64,000 nucleotides of DNA from Arthrobacter sp. MYb23 (GTDB lineage Bacteria > Actinomycetota > Actinomycetes > Actinomycetales > Micrococcaceae). Location of the stretch: assembly GCF_002979775.1 (NCBI RefSeq), contig NZ_PCPR01000012.1, positions 62,001 to 126,000 on the forward strand, given 5' to 3'. Shown piece after piece: positions 51,646 to 61,168 of this stretch. The first letter of the stretch is position 1; each line of letters begins with the position of its first letter. The notes beneath the pieces were generated by a model that had not been told where the DNA came from, did no database searches, and was given only the letters and a program-made list of their open reading frames with translations. A program made the position numbers and the translations under genes.

Positions 51646-54600
51646 CTACTTGAGGCGCGGCGCTTGTGCTGACGGACCCACCCACGGGCTCACGGGGTTG
51701 CCCATCCAGTACGTCCCCGCCGGGACGGTTTCGCCGCGCATTACCAACGACGCCGGACCAACAGTACCGCCGTCGCCGATGCTCGCTGCGGGGAGGATGA
51801 CCCCGTGCGGGCCCATCGTGGCGCCATTGCCGAGCGTCACTGTGTCAAGGCTCATGACACGGTCGTGGAAGAGATGTGTCTGCACGACGCAGCCACGGTT
51901 GACGGTGGAGTTCTCGCCCAGGGTCACGAGGTCGGCCTCGGGAAGCCAGTAGCTTTCGCACCACGTTCCGCTTCCAATCTTGGCGCCGAGTCCGCGCAAC
52001 CACCACACCAGGGCCGGAGTACCTGCAGCGGAGCGGGCAAACCACGGCGCACTCACCATCTCTATGAAGGTGTCCACCACCTCGTTGCGCCAAATGAACG
52101 AACTCCACAACGGGTGTTCGCCCGAGCGGATGGTCCCCACAAGGACCCATTTGGCCACGATGGAACTCAGCGCGGCCACAGCCCCCGCGGCCAGCATGAC
52201 CACGCCACCCAGGATTGCAGCTATCCAGTAACCCCAGCCGCGGGCGATCCAGTCCAGCACCAGCATCACGGCTACAGCGATGGCCACCGTGAGGATGACC
52301 GGTATCAGGCGGCACAGTTCCCACAAGGCTCGTGCAATCTTCAGTTTGAGGGCCGGGCGGAAGGTTCGTGTTTGGTCAGCATCGACGGCGGTGCGGCGCA
52401 GCCTGACGGGGGGACTGCCCAGCCATGAGGTGCCCGATTTTGCCTTGATGGGCGTTGCGGACAGAACTGCTACGAGGGAATTCTTGGGCACGTTCCGTCC
52501 CGCAGCCGTCATCCCGGAGTTGCCAAGGAAGGAGCGCTTTCCGATCTTGGCCGGAGCGATTTTCATCCATCCGCCGCCAAGCTCGTAGGAGGCCACCATG
52601 GTGTCGTCGGCCAGGAAAGCACCGTCGCCGATGGTGGTCATTTTGGGAACCAGCAGCACCGTTGAGGCTTCCACGTTCTTCCCCACCTTCGCTCCGAGGA
52701 GCCGAAGCCAGAGGGGCGTGAAGAGGCTGGCGTAGACGGGGAAGAGGAGGTCCCGGGCCATGTCCAGGAGCCGTTCCGTGGCCCAGACCTGCCAACCGAT
52801 GCGGCTGCGCACCCGGTAGTAGCCCTCTTTCAGCCCCAAGCCCAGAAGCCTGGCAACAATAAGGATGAGAATCAGGTTGCCGAAGAACCACACCAGGGCG
52901 GCCAGTGGGAGGGCCAGGGCGATCTGCGGAAGTGCTGTTTGCAGCGACTCGTGGCCTTGGATGAAAGCCAGGACCACCAGCGCGCCGGCGAACGCAGAGA
53001 TGTAGGGGATGAGGGCCAGCAGAGCCGAGGCGCTAGCGAAAGCGGAAAACCAGAGCCGATCAACCACGGGCCGCCGGCTGACTGTTTCCGGCCACTCGTG
53101 CTTGGCCTTGCCACGGCGTTCGGCGGGGGACCCGGCCACGAGGTGACCGGCTTTCACCTTGCCCAGCACGGCCGATCCAGCATCGACGTGGGCACCCGCC
53201 CCAATGGTCGCTCCGGGCATCAGGGTGCTTCGTGCTCCCACAACTGCACCCGCTCCCACGTGGATTTGTCCGATGTGGACGGAATCGCCGTCCACCCACC
53301 AGCCGGAAAGGTCCACTTCGGGTTCGATGTTGGCTCCGCTGCCCAAGGACAGCAGGCCGGTCACCGGGGGCAAAGAGTGCAGATGGACGTCCTTGCCGAT
53401 CTTCGCACCAAGAGCTCGTGCGTAGTAAGGGACGAAGGGGGCACTGGCCAGACCTATGGCACCGGAAAGGTCTTGGATCTGCTCGGCCAGCCATAGGCGG
53501 AGGTGGGTCTTCCCGGATCGCGGGTAGGTGCCGGGTTGGATCCTGCCAAGCAGCACTTTGGCTGCAACCACTGAGATTGCCATCCGGCCCAAGGGGCTGA
53601 CAAAGATCAGCCATGATGCCGCAATCCACCACCACGACACAACGGGTGCGGCGGCAAAGCCAGCGAAATCAGCCAATAGCCGGTTGGCAGCCATGAGGTA
53701 GGTCAGCCAACGCATGCCTACAAGTATGTGGAGCGGCGCACCCATGAGGACCTGGAAAATTTGCGACTTCAAGGCCGTAGGGCGGACGGTGCGCTCTGCA
53801 GCGGGCCCCGGCAAACCGCCGTCGGGCAGAGATTGCCGGGCGGCGTCGATCAGGGCTCCGACACGCGGCGTGGCATAGATATCAGCCACGGTGATAGTGG
53901 GGTAGCGGACGCGAAGGGCGGAAACGAGTTGGGCTGCGGCCAAGGATCCGCCACCGTAGGCAAAGAAATCGGCGTCGAGTGAGCTGACGGGGCTGCCCAG
54001 TACCGCCTCCCACTGCTCCACCACCCAGCGGGCGTCATCTGGCAGATTCAGTGGTGCGTTGCCAGCCTCAGTGGCGCCGGCTCCTGCCAGCGGCCAAGGG
54101 AGTGCATGACGATCCACCTTGCCGCTGGTCTTGGTGGGAAGGGAGTCCACAACGGTCAGCAAGGGGATCAAAGCAGCCGGGAGGCTCTCGCCCAGAAGGC
54201 GGCGTGCTTCGTCCATGGACAATTCATAGCCGTCAACCGGGGCCAGGTATCCCACAAGGATCTGGTTGCCGGCCGCCGTCGTCTGCACTGCTGCAGCCGC
54301 GCCAGCTACGCCGGGCAAGGACTGAAGCGCCGCATCCACTTCGCCCAGTTCGATCCGGCGTCCACCGAGTTTGACCTGTTCATCGGCCCTGCCCATGAAG
54401 ATCAGGCCCTCTGCTTCGAATCGCACCAAGTCGCCGGAGCGGTACGCACGCTCCCACCCCAAGGTGGTCATGGGGGCGTACTTCTCGGCGTCCTTGGCAG
54501 GATCAAGGTAGCGGGCCAACCCAACCCCGCCAATGATGAGTTCGCCGATTTCCCCCTCTGCCACCGGAACGCCCTGCGGATCGACGACAGCCAGGTCCCA

Positions 54601-55602
54601 ACCGTCCAACGGCAGGCCGATCCGAACGGGGCCGGGCCCGCCCAGGGGAGCGGCACAGGCAACGACGGTAGCCTCTGTGGGCCCGTAGGTGTTCCATACT
54701 TCACGGCCGTCCACCGCCAGGCGTTCAGCGAGTTCGGGCGGGCATGCTTCACCGCCAAAGATCAGAAGGCGGACGTTTTCCAACGCTTCGGCGGGCCACA
54801 GCGCGGCAAGGGTGGGCACGGTGGAGACTACGGTGATCCCGTGGTTGATGAGCCAAGGACCCAGGTCCATGCCGGTTCGAACAAGGGCTCGTGGCGCGGG
54901 CACCAGGCAAGCTCCGTGACGCCAGGCCAGCCACATTTCCTCGCAGGAAGCGTCGAAGGCTACCGAAAGGCCGGCCAACACGCGGTCCTGGGGTCCGATG
55001 GGCTCAGCCTTGAGGAAGATCCGGGCCTCGGCGTCAACGAACGCGGCCGAGGACCGGTGTTGGACAGCAACGCCCTTGGGAGTTCCGGTGGATCCCGAGG
55101 TGAAGATGATCCAGGAATCGTCGTCCAGGGCAGGGGTGGAGGGCGTGGAGACGGGTTCCCGTGCTTCACCGGAAAGCCGGATGTCCAGGCCGCCAGCAAT
55201 GATGGCACCAACCCTGGCTTCGCCGAACACCAGGCGCGCCCGCTCATCGGGGTCGTCCGCATCCACGGGAACATAGGCGGCGCCGGCCATAAGGATTCCC
55301 AGGATGGCAATGTATAGCTCGTTGGTGCCGGAGGGGATCCGGACCCCGATTTTGTCTCCCCGGCCAAGACCGGCTGCGTTGAGCTGGGCGGCAAAGGCGC
55401 GCACGGCCTTGAGGAGCTCGGTGTAGCTCAACGACCTTTGCCCGTCGTCAAGCGCTGACGCCTCCGGGAATGACGCGGCGGTCTCTTCCAAGATGTCAAC
55501 GAGAGTGCGCTCGGCAGGAGCCGCGGGGCCTCCCGGTAGCTGGGGACGGTACGTCATCAGGGCAGGCGTCGTTCCGGCCCCAGCGGGATGTTCTGTGCTC
55601 AC
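51646..55602 (-). CDS. Pls/PosA-type membrane NRPS, probable basic poly-amino-acid synthetase
   Basis: A 1318-residue protein: adenylation domain (about 35-505; FTSGSTGTPKG, NTYGPTEA, A10 Lys495 in SGKVDR), carrier domain (525-590; Ser553 in YGGGSL), then six membrane helices in three pairs (620-680, 855-920, 1095-1150) alternating with three soluble left-handed beta-helix-like blocks (about 735-825, 970-1045, 1205-1300; for example GAKIGKDVHLH and GAKVGKNVEAS). Epsilon-poly-L-lysine synthetase of Streptomyces (about 1319 residues) has this layout. Hand-aligned pocket residues D217 A218 E221 S260 I281 G283 T305 V313 V314 K495 read DAESIGTVVK, lysine-like. GTG 55602 follows GGAAAG. Confidence 0.93.
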   Translation of the reverse strand: MSTEHPAGAGTTPALMTYRPQLPGGPAAPAERTLVDILEETAASFPEASALDDGQRSLSYTELLKAVRAFAAQLNAAGLGRGDKIGVRIPSGTNELYIAILGILMAGAAYVPVDADDPDERARLVFGEARVGAIIAGGLDIRLSGEAREPVSTPSTPALDDDSWIIFTSGSTGTPKGVAVQHRSSAAFVDAEARIFLKAEPIGPQDRVLAGLSVAFDASCEEMWLAWRHGACLVPAPRALVRTGMDLGPWLINHGITVVSTVPTLAALWPAEALENVRLLIFGGEACPPELAERLAVDGREVWNTYGPTEATVVACAAPLGGPGPVRIGLPLDGWDLAVVDPQGVPVAEGEIGELIIGGVGLARYLDPAKDAEKYAPMTTLGWERAYRSGDLVRFEAEGLIFMGRADEQVKLGGRRIELGEVDAALQSLPGVAGAAAAVQTTAAGNQILVGYLAPVDGYELSMDEARRLLGESLPAALIPLLTVVDSLPTKTSGKVDRHALPWPLAGAGATEAGNAPLNLPDDARWVVEQWEAVLGSPVSSLDADFFAYGGGSLAAAQLVSALRVRYPTITVADIYATPRVGALIDAARQSLPDGGLPGPAAERTVRPTALKSQIFQVLMGAPLHILVGMRWLTYLMAANRLLADFAGFAAAPVVSWWWIAASWLIFVSPLGRMAISVVAAKVLLGRIQPGTYPRSGKTHLRLWLAEQIQDLSGAIGLASAPFVPYYARALGAKIGKDVHLHSLPPVTGLLSLGSGANIEPEVDLSGWWVDGDSVHIGQIHVGAGAVVGARSTLMPGATIGAGAHVDAGSAVLGKVKAGHLVAGSPAERRGKAKHEWPETVSRRPVVDRLWFSAFASASALLALIPYISAFAGALVVLAFIQGHESLQTALPQIALALPLAALVWFFGNLILILIVARLLGLGLKEGYYRVRSRIGWQVWATERLLDMARDLLFPVYASLFTPLWLRLLGAKVGKNVEASTVLLVPKMTTIGDGAFLADDTMVASYELGGGWMKIAPAKIGKRSFLGNSGMTAAGRNVPKNSLVAVLSATPIKAKSGTSWLGSPPVRLRRTAVDADQTRTFRPALKLKIARALWELCRLIPVILTVAIAVAVMLVLDWIARGWGYWIAAILGGVVMLAAGAVAALSSIVAKWVLVGTIRSGEHPLWSSFIWRNEVVDTFIEMVSAPWFARSAAGTPALVWWLRGLGAKIGSGTWCESYWLPEADLVTLGENSTVNRGCVVQTHLFHDRVMSLDTVTLGNGATMGPHGVILPAASIGDGGTVGPASLVMRGETVPAGTYWMGNPVSPWVGPSAQAPRLK

Positions 55603-55711
55603 GTTGCTCAGCTTTCCGCAGAAAGATGAACAAAAGGTGTCCGGCGTTTCCTGCCGGTCACGCTTTGTTGATCAGCCGTTCGCTTTTTGCACATGCGGTG
55701 TTCAATAAGGG

Positions 55712-56677
55712 TCAGGGAACCAACAGGACTTTGCCGGTGGTACGGCGTCCTTCAAGGTCCCTGTGCGCCTGGGCGGCCTCGGCCAGTGGGTAAGTTGCGC
55801 CCACCCGTACAGCGAGGGTGCCGTTGGCGGCGGCGTCGAAAATCTCGGCCGAACGCCACCTGCGTTCCTGGGCATTCTGAACAAAGTGGGCCATGGTGGG
55901 CCTGGTGAGCGTCAGGGATCCTGCCGCATTCAAGCGCTGGGGGTCGAAGGGCGGCACAGGCCCGGACGCAGCGCCGAAGAGCACCATGGCGCCACGTATG
56001 CGCAGGCTCTTTAAGGAATCGTCAAACGTGTCCTTGCCGACGCCGTCGTACACCACGTTGACGCCTTCGCCGTCGGTGAGTTCGCGGACCTTGTCGGCGA
56101 AACCGTCGTAGCGGAGCACCTCATCGGCGCCGGCCAGGGTGGACAGATCCGCTTTTTCATCCGAGGACACGGTAGTGATCACACGGGCTCCACGGGCCTT
56201 CAGCAGTTGCGTCAGCAGCAGACCAACGCCACCTGCGCCTGCGTGAAGCAGTACGGTGTGGCCCGGCTCTACCCGGAACGACGAGTTCATCAGGTAGTGG
56301 GCGGTGATGCCTTGCAGCGGCAAGGCTGCGGCAGTGTGATCGTCGACGCCGTCAGGAACCGGAAGTGCTTTGCTCGCCTCCACCAGGGCGTACTCTGCGT
56401 ACGTCCGGGATCCCTCGGCCGTGGCAACCCGGTCACCAACGGAAAATTCCGCGACCCCATCTCCCACAGCCTCCACCGTGCCGGCGGCCTCAGCGCCCGG
56501 GGTGAAGGGGTAGTCCACTTTGTAGGTGCCGCTGCGTTGGTATGTCTCAATGAAATTGACCCCGGCAGCTGCGACTTTGATCAACAGCTGACCGGGGCCA
56601 GGCTTCGGTATTTCCACAGATGCGTACTCGAGGACCTCAGGTCCTCCGGGCTGCTGTGCAACGATGGCGTGCGTCAT
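55712..56677 (-). CDS. Quinone oxidoreductase, zinc-independent MDR family
   Basis: A 321-residue NADPH-dependent reductase. The N-terminal GroES-like domain (AAGVNFIETYQRSGTY near residues 37-52, PGAEAAGTVEAVG) lacks the zinc-ligand cysteines of alcohol dehydrogenases. The Rossmann part has LLHAGAGGVGLLLTQLLKA near 142-160 and FGAASGPVPPFDP. It probably reduces quinones by one electron (QOR type). The start follows GAGGAGCC. It is upstream of the NRPS on the same strand, with 109 bp between. Confidence 0.92.
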   Translation of the reverse strand: MTHAIVAQQPGGPEVLEYASVEIPKPGPGQLLIKVAAAGVNFIETYQRSGTYKVDYPFTPGAEAAGTVEAVGDGVAEFSVGDRVATAEGSRTYAEYALVEASKALPVPDGVDDHTAAALPLQGITAHYLMNSSFRVEPGHTVLLHAGAGGVGLLLTQLLKARGARVITTVSSDEKADLSTLAGADEVLRYDGFADKVRELTDGEGVNVVYDGVGKDTFDDSLKSLRIRGAMVLFGAASGPVPPFDPQRLNAAGSLTLTRPTMAHFVQNAQERRWRSAEIFDAAANGTLAVRVGATYPLAEAAQAHRDLEGRRTTGKVLLVP

Positions 56678-56762
56678 GGTGGCTCCTCACTCCGGGGCGG
56701 TCCTTCCGGTGCCCGGTTTCAGATTCCATCCTAGGGAAGTTGGGGCTTCCCTTGTGGAACGC

Positions 56763-57851
56763 CTAGAAGCGTCCGTGCGTCGAAGCTACGGGGCAGTCGA
56801 AGCCGCGCCCTGCTGCCAGGCCGACGTCGTTCAGGTATCTGACCACAATGCCGTAGGACTGCATCAGCGTGGTTTCCGTGTAGGAAATGGAGTGTTTGGC
56901 GCAGAACTCGCGCACGATTTTCGTGGCCTTGTACAAATGGGGGCGGGCCATGTCCGGGAACAAGTGGTGCTCCACCTGGCGGTTCAGTCCACCCAGGAGG
57001 AAGTCCATGAAGATGCCACCGGAGATGTTGCGCGAGGTGAGGATCTGGCGGTTAAGGAAGTCCACGCGGCTGTCTTTGGGAAGGACAGGCATGCCCTTGT
57101 GGTTCGGGGCGAACGAGGCACCCATGTAAAAGCCGTAAACCATGATCTGCACGCCGAGGAAGGCGAAAGCCATGCCGATGGGCAGGAACGTGAAAGCCAG
57201 TACCGGGAGGGCGGCAAGCCTGGCCACGAGGATGGGTGTCTCTACCCAGCGGTGACGTACTTTTTGCTTGCCGAAGACAAAGCGAAGGGAGTCGAACTGC
57301 AGGCTCAAGCCCAGGAGCGTCAGGAGCGGGAAGAAGAACCAGCCCTGCTTCTTGGTGAGGAAAGCCAAGCGGCCTTTGCGTTCGGCTGCGGCGTCTTCGT
57401 AGAACACCAAGGCGTTGTTCCGGATGTCCGGGTCCTTGGAAATGACGTTGGGGTGGTTGTGGTGGGCTCCGTGCTTCTGTTCCCACCAGGAGTAGCTGAT
57501 GCCGGCGACGCCGGTGGCGAGGAGGCGGGCGGACCAATCGTTGGCGCGGCGCGAAGCGAAGATCTGTTTGTGGCCTGCCTCGTGGGCAAGGAAGCTGAGC
57601 TGCGTGCAGAGGATGCCTACGGCCGCGGCGATCAGGAGCTGGTACCAGGAATCGCCAATGAGGGCGAAGCCGAGCCAGGTGCCGGCCATGAGCAGTGCCA
57701 AGGCCACGAAGACCCAGATGTAGAAGCCGCTCCGGCGTTCGAGGAGTCCTGCAGCTTTGACGCTCTTGAGGAGCTCTGAATAGCTTTGGACAACGGGATT
57801 TGGTTGAATTGCGCGAGCTTTGGGGCGCTCAGCGGTGGACGTGGGTGACAT
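56763..57851 (-). CDS. Membrane fatty-acid desaturase
   Basis: Di-iron desaturase of 362 residues that inserts a double bond into membrane acyl chains. The three histidine boxes are present: HEAGH at residues 90-94, HGAHHNH near 127-133 and QVEHHLFPD near 292-300, with four hydrophobic segments between them, as in linoleoyl-CoA/DesA3-type enzymes. ATG 57851 (MSPTSTAE) is chosen over upstream in-frame codons. It is divergent from argC across about 170 bp; no cold-response element is recognised there. Confidence 0.9.
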   Translation of the reverse strand: MSPTSTAERPKARAIQPNPVVQSYSELLKSVKAAGLLERRSGFYIWVFVALALLMAGTWLGFALIGDSWYQLLIAAAVGILCTQLSFLAHEAGHKQIFASRRANDWSARLLATGVAGISYSWWEQKHGAHHNHPNVISKDPDIRNNALVFYEDAAAERKGRLAFLTKKQGWFFFPLLTLLGLSLQFDSLRFVFGKQKVRHRWVETPILVARLAALPVLAFTFLPIGMAFAFLGVQIMVYGFYMGASFAPNHKGMPVLPKDSRVDFLNRQILTSRNISGGIFMDFLLGGLNRQVEHHLFPDMARPHLYKATKIVREFCAKHSISYTETTLMQSYGIVVRYLNDVGLAAGRGFDCPVASTHGRF

Positions 57852-57967
57852 AAATGTGCCCCGTATCGCTAACGGGCAACGCTGCAGCCGACGTTCGGAC
57901 TGCACGGTCTGGATCACCCTCCACTAAGCATACGCGTAATCCCCAAAATAATGAGACGCATCACAAC

Positions 57968-58003
57968 TGCATGCATAAATATCGGACAGCATGAATATTC
58001 TTG
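57968..58003 (+). promoter_or_regulatory. Candidate ArgR operator (two ARG-box-like sites)
   Basis: TGCATGCATAAATATC and GCATGAATATTCTTGC are each AT-rich imperfect palindromes resembling the ARG box (TGAAT-N4-ATTCA type). They occupy the -35 to -20 region of the argC promoter, and argR is the last gene of the operon. Confidence 0.5.
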
Positions 58004-58006
58004 CTG

Positions 58007-58012
58007 TACAGT
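58007..58012 (+). promoter_or_regulatory. -10 element of the arg operon
   Basis: TACAGT lies 6 nt before ATG 58019 and four bases after the ARG-box-like sites. Confidence 0.55.
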
Positions 58013-58018
58013 GGAGTC

Positions 58019-59050
58019 ATGACTATTTCTGTTGCCGTCTCCGGTGCCAGCGGCTACGCCGGGGGAGAAGTGTTGCGTCTGCTGGCAGGCCATCCGAACG
58101 TCACCATCGGCGCCATCACGGCTCACAGTAATGCCGGTTCAAGACTAGGGGAGTTGCAGCCGCATCTCCACGGTTTGGCCAGCCGGATTCTGGAAGACAC
58201 CACGGTAGAAAACCTGTCCGGCCATGACGTGGTGTTCCTGGCTTTGCCTCACGGCGCCTCGGCTGAGATAGCTGCGCAGCTGCCGGAGGGGACTGTAGTG
58301 ATCGACGCCGGTGCTGACCACCGTCTGCAGGACGCCGCGGCATGGGAAAAGTTCTACGGTTCTGCCCATGCGGGCACGTGGCCCTACGGCCTCCCGGAAC
58401 TCCCCGGGCAACGTGAGGCGCTCAAGGGTGCCACGCGGATCGCCGTTCCCGGCTGCTACCCGACGTCGGCCCTGCTCGCCCTGACGCCCGGCTTCGCCAA
58501 CAATCTCCTCCTGACAGACGACGTCGTGATTGTGTCCGCTTCGGGTACCTCCGGTGCTGGCAAGGCAGCCAAGGTCAACCTGATTGGTGCCGAGGTCATG
58601 GGCTCCATGAGCCCATATGGCGTTGGCGGCGGACACCGGCATACCCCGGAGATCGAACAGGGACTGTCCAACGCGGCGGGGGAGCCGGTGACGGTGTCCT
58701 TCACACCCACGTTGGTTCCCATGAGCCGGGGCATCCTTACCACCGCGACGGCCAAAGTTGGCCACGGTGTTACTGAGGCCGAACTTCGCCAGGCCTGGAC
58801 GGATGCCTACGACGACGAGCCGTTTGTGCACCTGCTTCCCGAGGGCCAGTGGCCCACCACCAAGTCGGTGCAGGCTTCCAACCACGCAGTGATGCAGTTG
58901 GCCTTTGATGCCCACACCGGCCGCGTGATCGTCACGTGCGCCATTGACAACCTCACCAAGGGGACCGCCGGCGGAGCCGTGCAGTCCATGAATATTGCCC
59001 TCGGCCTGGACGAAACCGCCGGCCTGAACCTGCAGGGAGTTGCACCGTGA
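58019..59050 (+). CDS. argC: N-acetyl-gamma-glutamyl-phosphate reductase
   Basis: Third enzyme of arginine synthesis; reduces acetylglutamyl phosphate with NADPH. The 343-residue protein has the nucleotide-binding [16 protein letters not shown] near residues 7-22 and the catalytic cysteine in [13 protein letters not shown] near 140-152, with [14 protein letters not shown] afterward. ATG 58019 fits the -10 element; an in-frame TTG at 58001 is rejected. It is the first gene of an uninterrupted argCJBDF-argR operon and overlaps argJ. Confidence 0.96.
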   Translation: MTISVAVSGASGYAGGEVLRLLAGHPNVTIGAITAHSNAGSRLGELQPHLHGLASRILEDTTVENLSGHDVVFLALPHGASAEIAAQLPEGTVVIDAGADHRLQDAAAWEKFYGSAHAGTWPYGLPELPGQREALKGATRIAVPGCYPTSALLALTPGFANNLLLTDDVVIVSASGTSGAGKAAKVNLIGAEVMGSMSPYGVGGGHRHTPEIEQGLSNAAGEPVTVSFTPTLVPMSRGILTTATAKVGHGVTEAELRQAWTDAYDDEPFVHLLPEGQWPTTKSVQASNHAVMQLAFDAHTGRVIVTCAIDNLTKGTAGGAVQSMNIALGLDETAGLNLQGVAP

Positions 59051-60213
59051 CCATTACCGCCCCCAAGGGATTCCGCGCCTCAGGCATCAAAGCCGGCATC
59101 AAAGCCTCCGGCAATCCGGACCTGGCCCTGGTAGTCAATGACGGGCCGCAAAAGTCCGCAGCCGCCGTCTTTACCTCCAACCGTGTTGCTGCAGCGCCGG
59201 TTCACTGGTCACGTCAGGTGGTCAGCGATGGCCGTGTTGACGCCGTGGTCCTGAACTCCGGCGGAGCCAACGCCTGCACCGGTCCACAGGGCTTCCAGAA
59301 CACCCACGCCACCGCAGAGAAGGTGGCGGAGGTTCTGGGAGTCTCAGCTTCCGACGTCGTAGTGTGCTCAACCGGGCTGATCGGTGAGCAGCTGCCCATG
59401 GACAAGATTCTTCCCGGCGTTGACGCGGCCTCCCGCGAATTGTCGGAAGATGGCGGCTCCGCTGCCGCCACGGCGATCATGACCACGGACAGTGTTTCCA
59501 AGGAAGCCGTTTTCACTGGCACTGATGCCCAGGGCAAGCAGTTCACCGTGGGAGGCATTGCCAAGGGTGCCGGCATGTTGGCGCCGGGCCTGGCAACCAT
59601 GCTGGTGGTCCTGACCACCGACGCCGAGGTTCCTGCCAATGAGCTGGACGTCGTCCTCCGGGACGCCACGCGAGTCACCTTCGACCGGGCGGACTCGGAC
59701 GGGTGCATGTCCACCAATGACACCGTGGTGCTGCTGGCATCCGGGGCCTCCGAAGCTTTGCCCTCCGCCGAGCAGTTGAGCGAAGCGGTCACCAAGGTCT
59801 GCGCCGAACTGGCGCGCAAGCTCATCGGCGATGCCGAAGGCGCCAGTCACGACATCGCCATCCGGACGTTCAACGCCGCCAGCGAACGCGACGCCGAAAT
59901 CGTCAGCCGCAGCGTTGCCCGTTCCAACCTCTTCAAAGCTGCCATCTTCGGCAAGGACCCCAACTGGGGCCGTGTCCTCTCGGCCGTGGGAACAACTGAC
60001 GCCATTTTCGAGGCGGATCAGCTCAACGTCGCCATGAACGGCGTGCAGATTTGCCGCAACGGCGCAATCGGCGATGACCGCAATCTGGTGGATCTGGAGC
60101 CTCGCGAAGTGCTGGTTGAAATCGACCTGCAGGCCGGCGACGCCGAGGCGACCATCTGGACCAACGACCTCACGCACGATTACGTGCACGAGAACAGCGC
60201 CTACTCGAGCTGA
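59047..60213 (+). CDS. argJ: Bifunctional ornithine acetyltransferase / N-acetylglutamate synthase
   Basis: Recycles the acetyl group from acetylornithine to glutamate. The 388-residue precursor self-cleaves at the Thr of [21 protein letters not shown] (T in ATML near residue 184), giving alpha and beta chains. Other motifs are [13 protein letters not shown] near 66-78 and [13 protein letters not shown] near 305-317. A bifunctional form would make a separate argA unnecessary. The GTG overlaps the argC stop; argB follows after four bases. Confidence 0.95.
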   Translation: MTITAPKGFRASGIKAGIKASGNPDLALVVNDGPQKSAAAVFTSNRVAAAPVHWSRQVVSDGRVDAVVLNSGGANACTGPQGFQNTHATAEKVAEVLGVSASDVVVCSTGLIGEQLPMDKILPGVDAASRELSEDGGSAAATAIMTTDSVSKEAVFTGTDAQGKQFTVGGIAKGAGMLAPGLATMLVVLTTDAEVPANELDVVLRDATRVTFDRADSDGCMSTNDTVVLLASGASEALPSAEQLSEAVTKVCAELARKLIGDAEGASHDIAIRTFNAASERDAEIVSRSVARSNLFKAAIFGKDPNWGRVLSAVGTTDAIFEADQLNVAMNGVQICRNGAIGDDRNLVDLEPREVLVEIDLQAGDAEATIWTNDLTHDYVHENSAYSS

Positions 60214-60217
60214 GCGG

Positions 60218-61168
60218 ATGACAATGACTGCGCACACCCGCGAAACCACGTCAATGAGTGACGCCCAGGACAAAGCCGGGACTCTCATTGAAGCCTTGCC
60301 GTGGATCCAGCGTTTTGCCGGCACCACCATGGTGATCAAGTACGGTGGCAACGCCATGGTCAACGACGACCTTCGTCGTGCCTTCGCTGAAGACATTGTG
60401 TTCCTCCACCACGTGGGCATCCACCCTGTAGTGGTCCATGGCGGCGGCCCCCAGATCAACTCCATGCTCGGCCGCCTCGGTATCGAATCGGAGTTCAAGG
60501 GCGGCCTGCGCGTCACCACCCCTGAAGCCATGGACGTGGTCCGCATGGTCCTCACCGGCCAAGTGGGCCGTGAGCTCGTGGGCCTCATCAACTCCCACGG
60601 ACCCTACGCCGTCGGCATGTCAGGCGAAGATGGCGGCCTGCTGCGCGCCGTCCGCACCGGCACCGTTGTTGATGGCGAAGAGGTGGATCTGGGCCTCGTG
60701 GGCGAAGTGGTGGGTGTGGATCCCGCCGGTATCACGGACATTCTTGACGCCGGACGCATCCCCGTGATCTCAACGGTCGCCCCCGAGATCGTGGACGGAG
60801 GAGATGGCACTGGCCAAACCACTGGCCAGGTCCTGAACGTTAACGCAGACACGGCTGCCGCCGCCGTCGCATCGGCACTGGGCGCCACCAAGCTCGTCAT
60901 CCTCACCGACGTAGAGGGCCTGTACGCCAACTGGCCGGACAAATCATCGCTGATCTCTTCCCTGACAGCCTCGGAACTCCGCGACATGCTGCCTCGCCTG
61001 GAGTCAGGCATGATCCCGAAAATGGCTGCGTGCCTCAAAGCCATCGACGAAGGAGTGGAACGCGCCCACATCGTGGATGGCCGCCTGGCCCACTCCATGC
61101 TGCTGGAAACCTTTACGACCGCGGGCATTGGCACCCAAGTAGTACCTGACGAGGAAGTGAACGCATGA
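60218..61168 (+). CDS. argB: Acetylglutamate kinase
   Basis: Second enzyme of arginine synthesis, usually feedback-inhibited by arginine. The 316-residue protein has [15 protein letters not shown] near residues 29-43, [17 protein letters not shown] near 67-83 (H, GGGP phosphate loop) and [20 protein letters not shown] near 206-225. The N-terminal helix region ([13 protein letters not shown]) is the one that forms the arginine-sensitive hexamer. Starts at 60218, 60224 and 60254 are all possible. The stop overlaps argD by ATGA. Confidence 0.95.
   Translation: MTMTAHTRETTSMSDAQDKAGTLIEALPWIQRFAGTTMVIKYGGNAMVNDDLRRAFAEDIVFLHHVGIHPVVVHGGGPQINSMLGRLGIESEFKGGLRVTTPEAMDVVRMVLTGQVGRELVGLINSHGPYAVGMSGEDGGLLRAVRTGTVVDGEEVDLGLVGEVVGVDPAGITDILDAGRIPVISTVAPEIVDGGDGTGQTTGQVLNVNADTAAAAVASALGATKLVILTDVEGLYANWPDKSSLISSLTASELRDMLPRLESGMIPKMAACLKAIDEGVERAHIVDGRLAHSMLLETFTTAGIGTQVVPDEEVNA

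Noticed and set aside
50729..51952. 407-codon open frame on the plus strand opposite the M1 peptidase and NRPS end
   Set aside because: It is antisense to two genes with clear motifs, has no ribosome site, and its translation shows the His/Gly/Gln-rich look of reversed GC-rich coding DNA.
54865..54885. GGTTCGAAC resembling a LexA half-site
   Set aside because: It lies inside the NRPS coding sequence, has no second half-site and no promoter nearby.
54106..55317. 403-codon open frame on the plus strand opposite the NRPS adenylation domain
   Set aside because: Antisense shadow of the A1-A10 motif region; composition is not protein-like and no start signal is present.
59368..60591. 407-codon open frame on the minus strand opposite argJ and argB
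   Set aside because: Shadow of two well-supported arg genes in a tightly overlapping operon.
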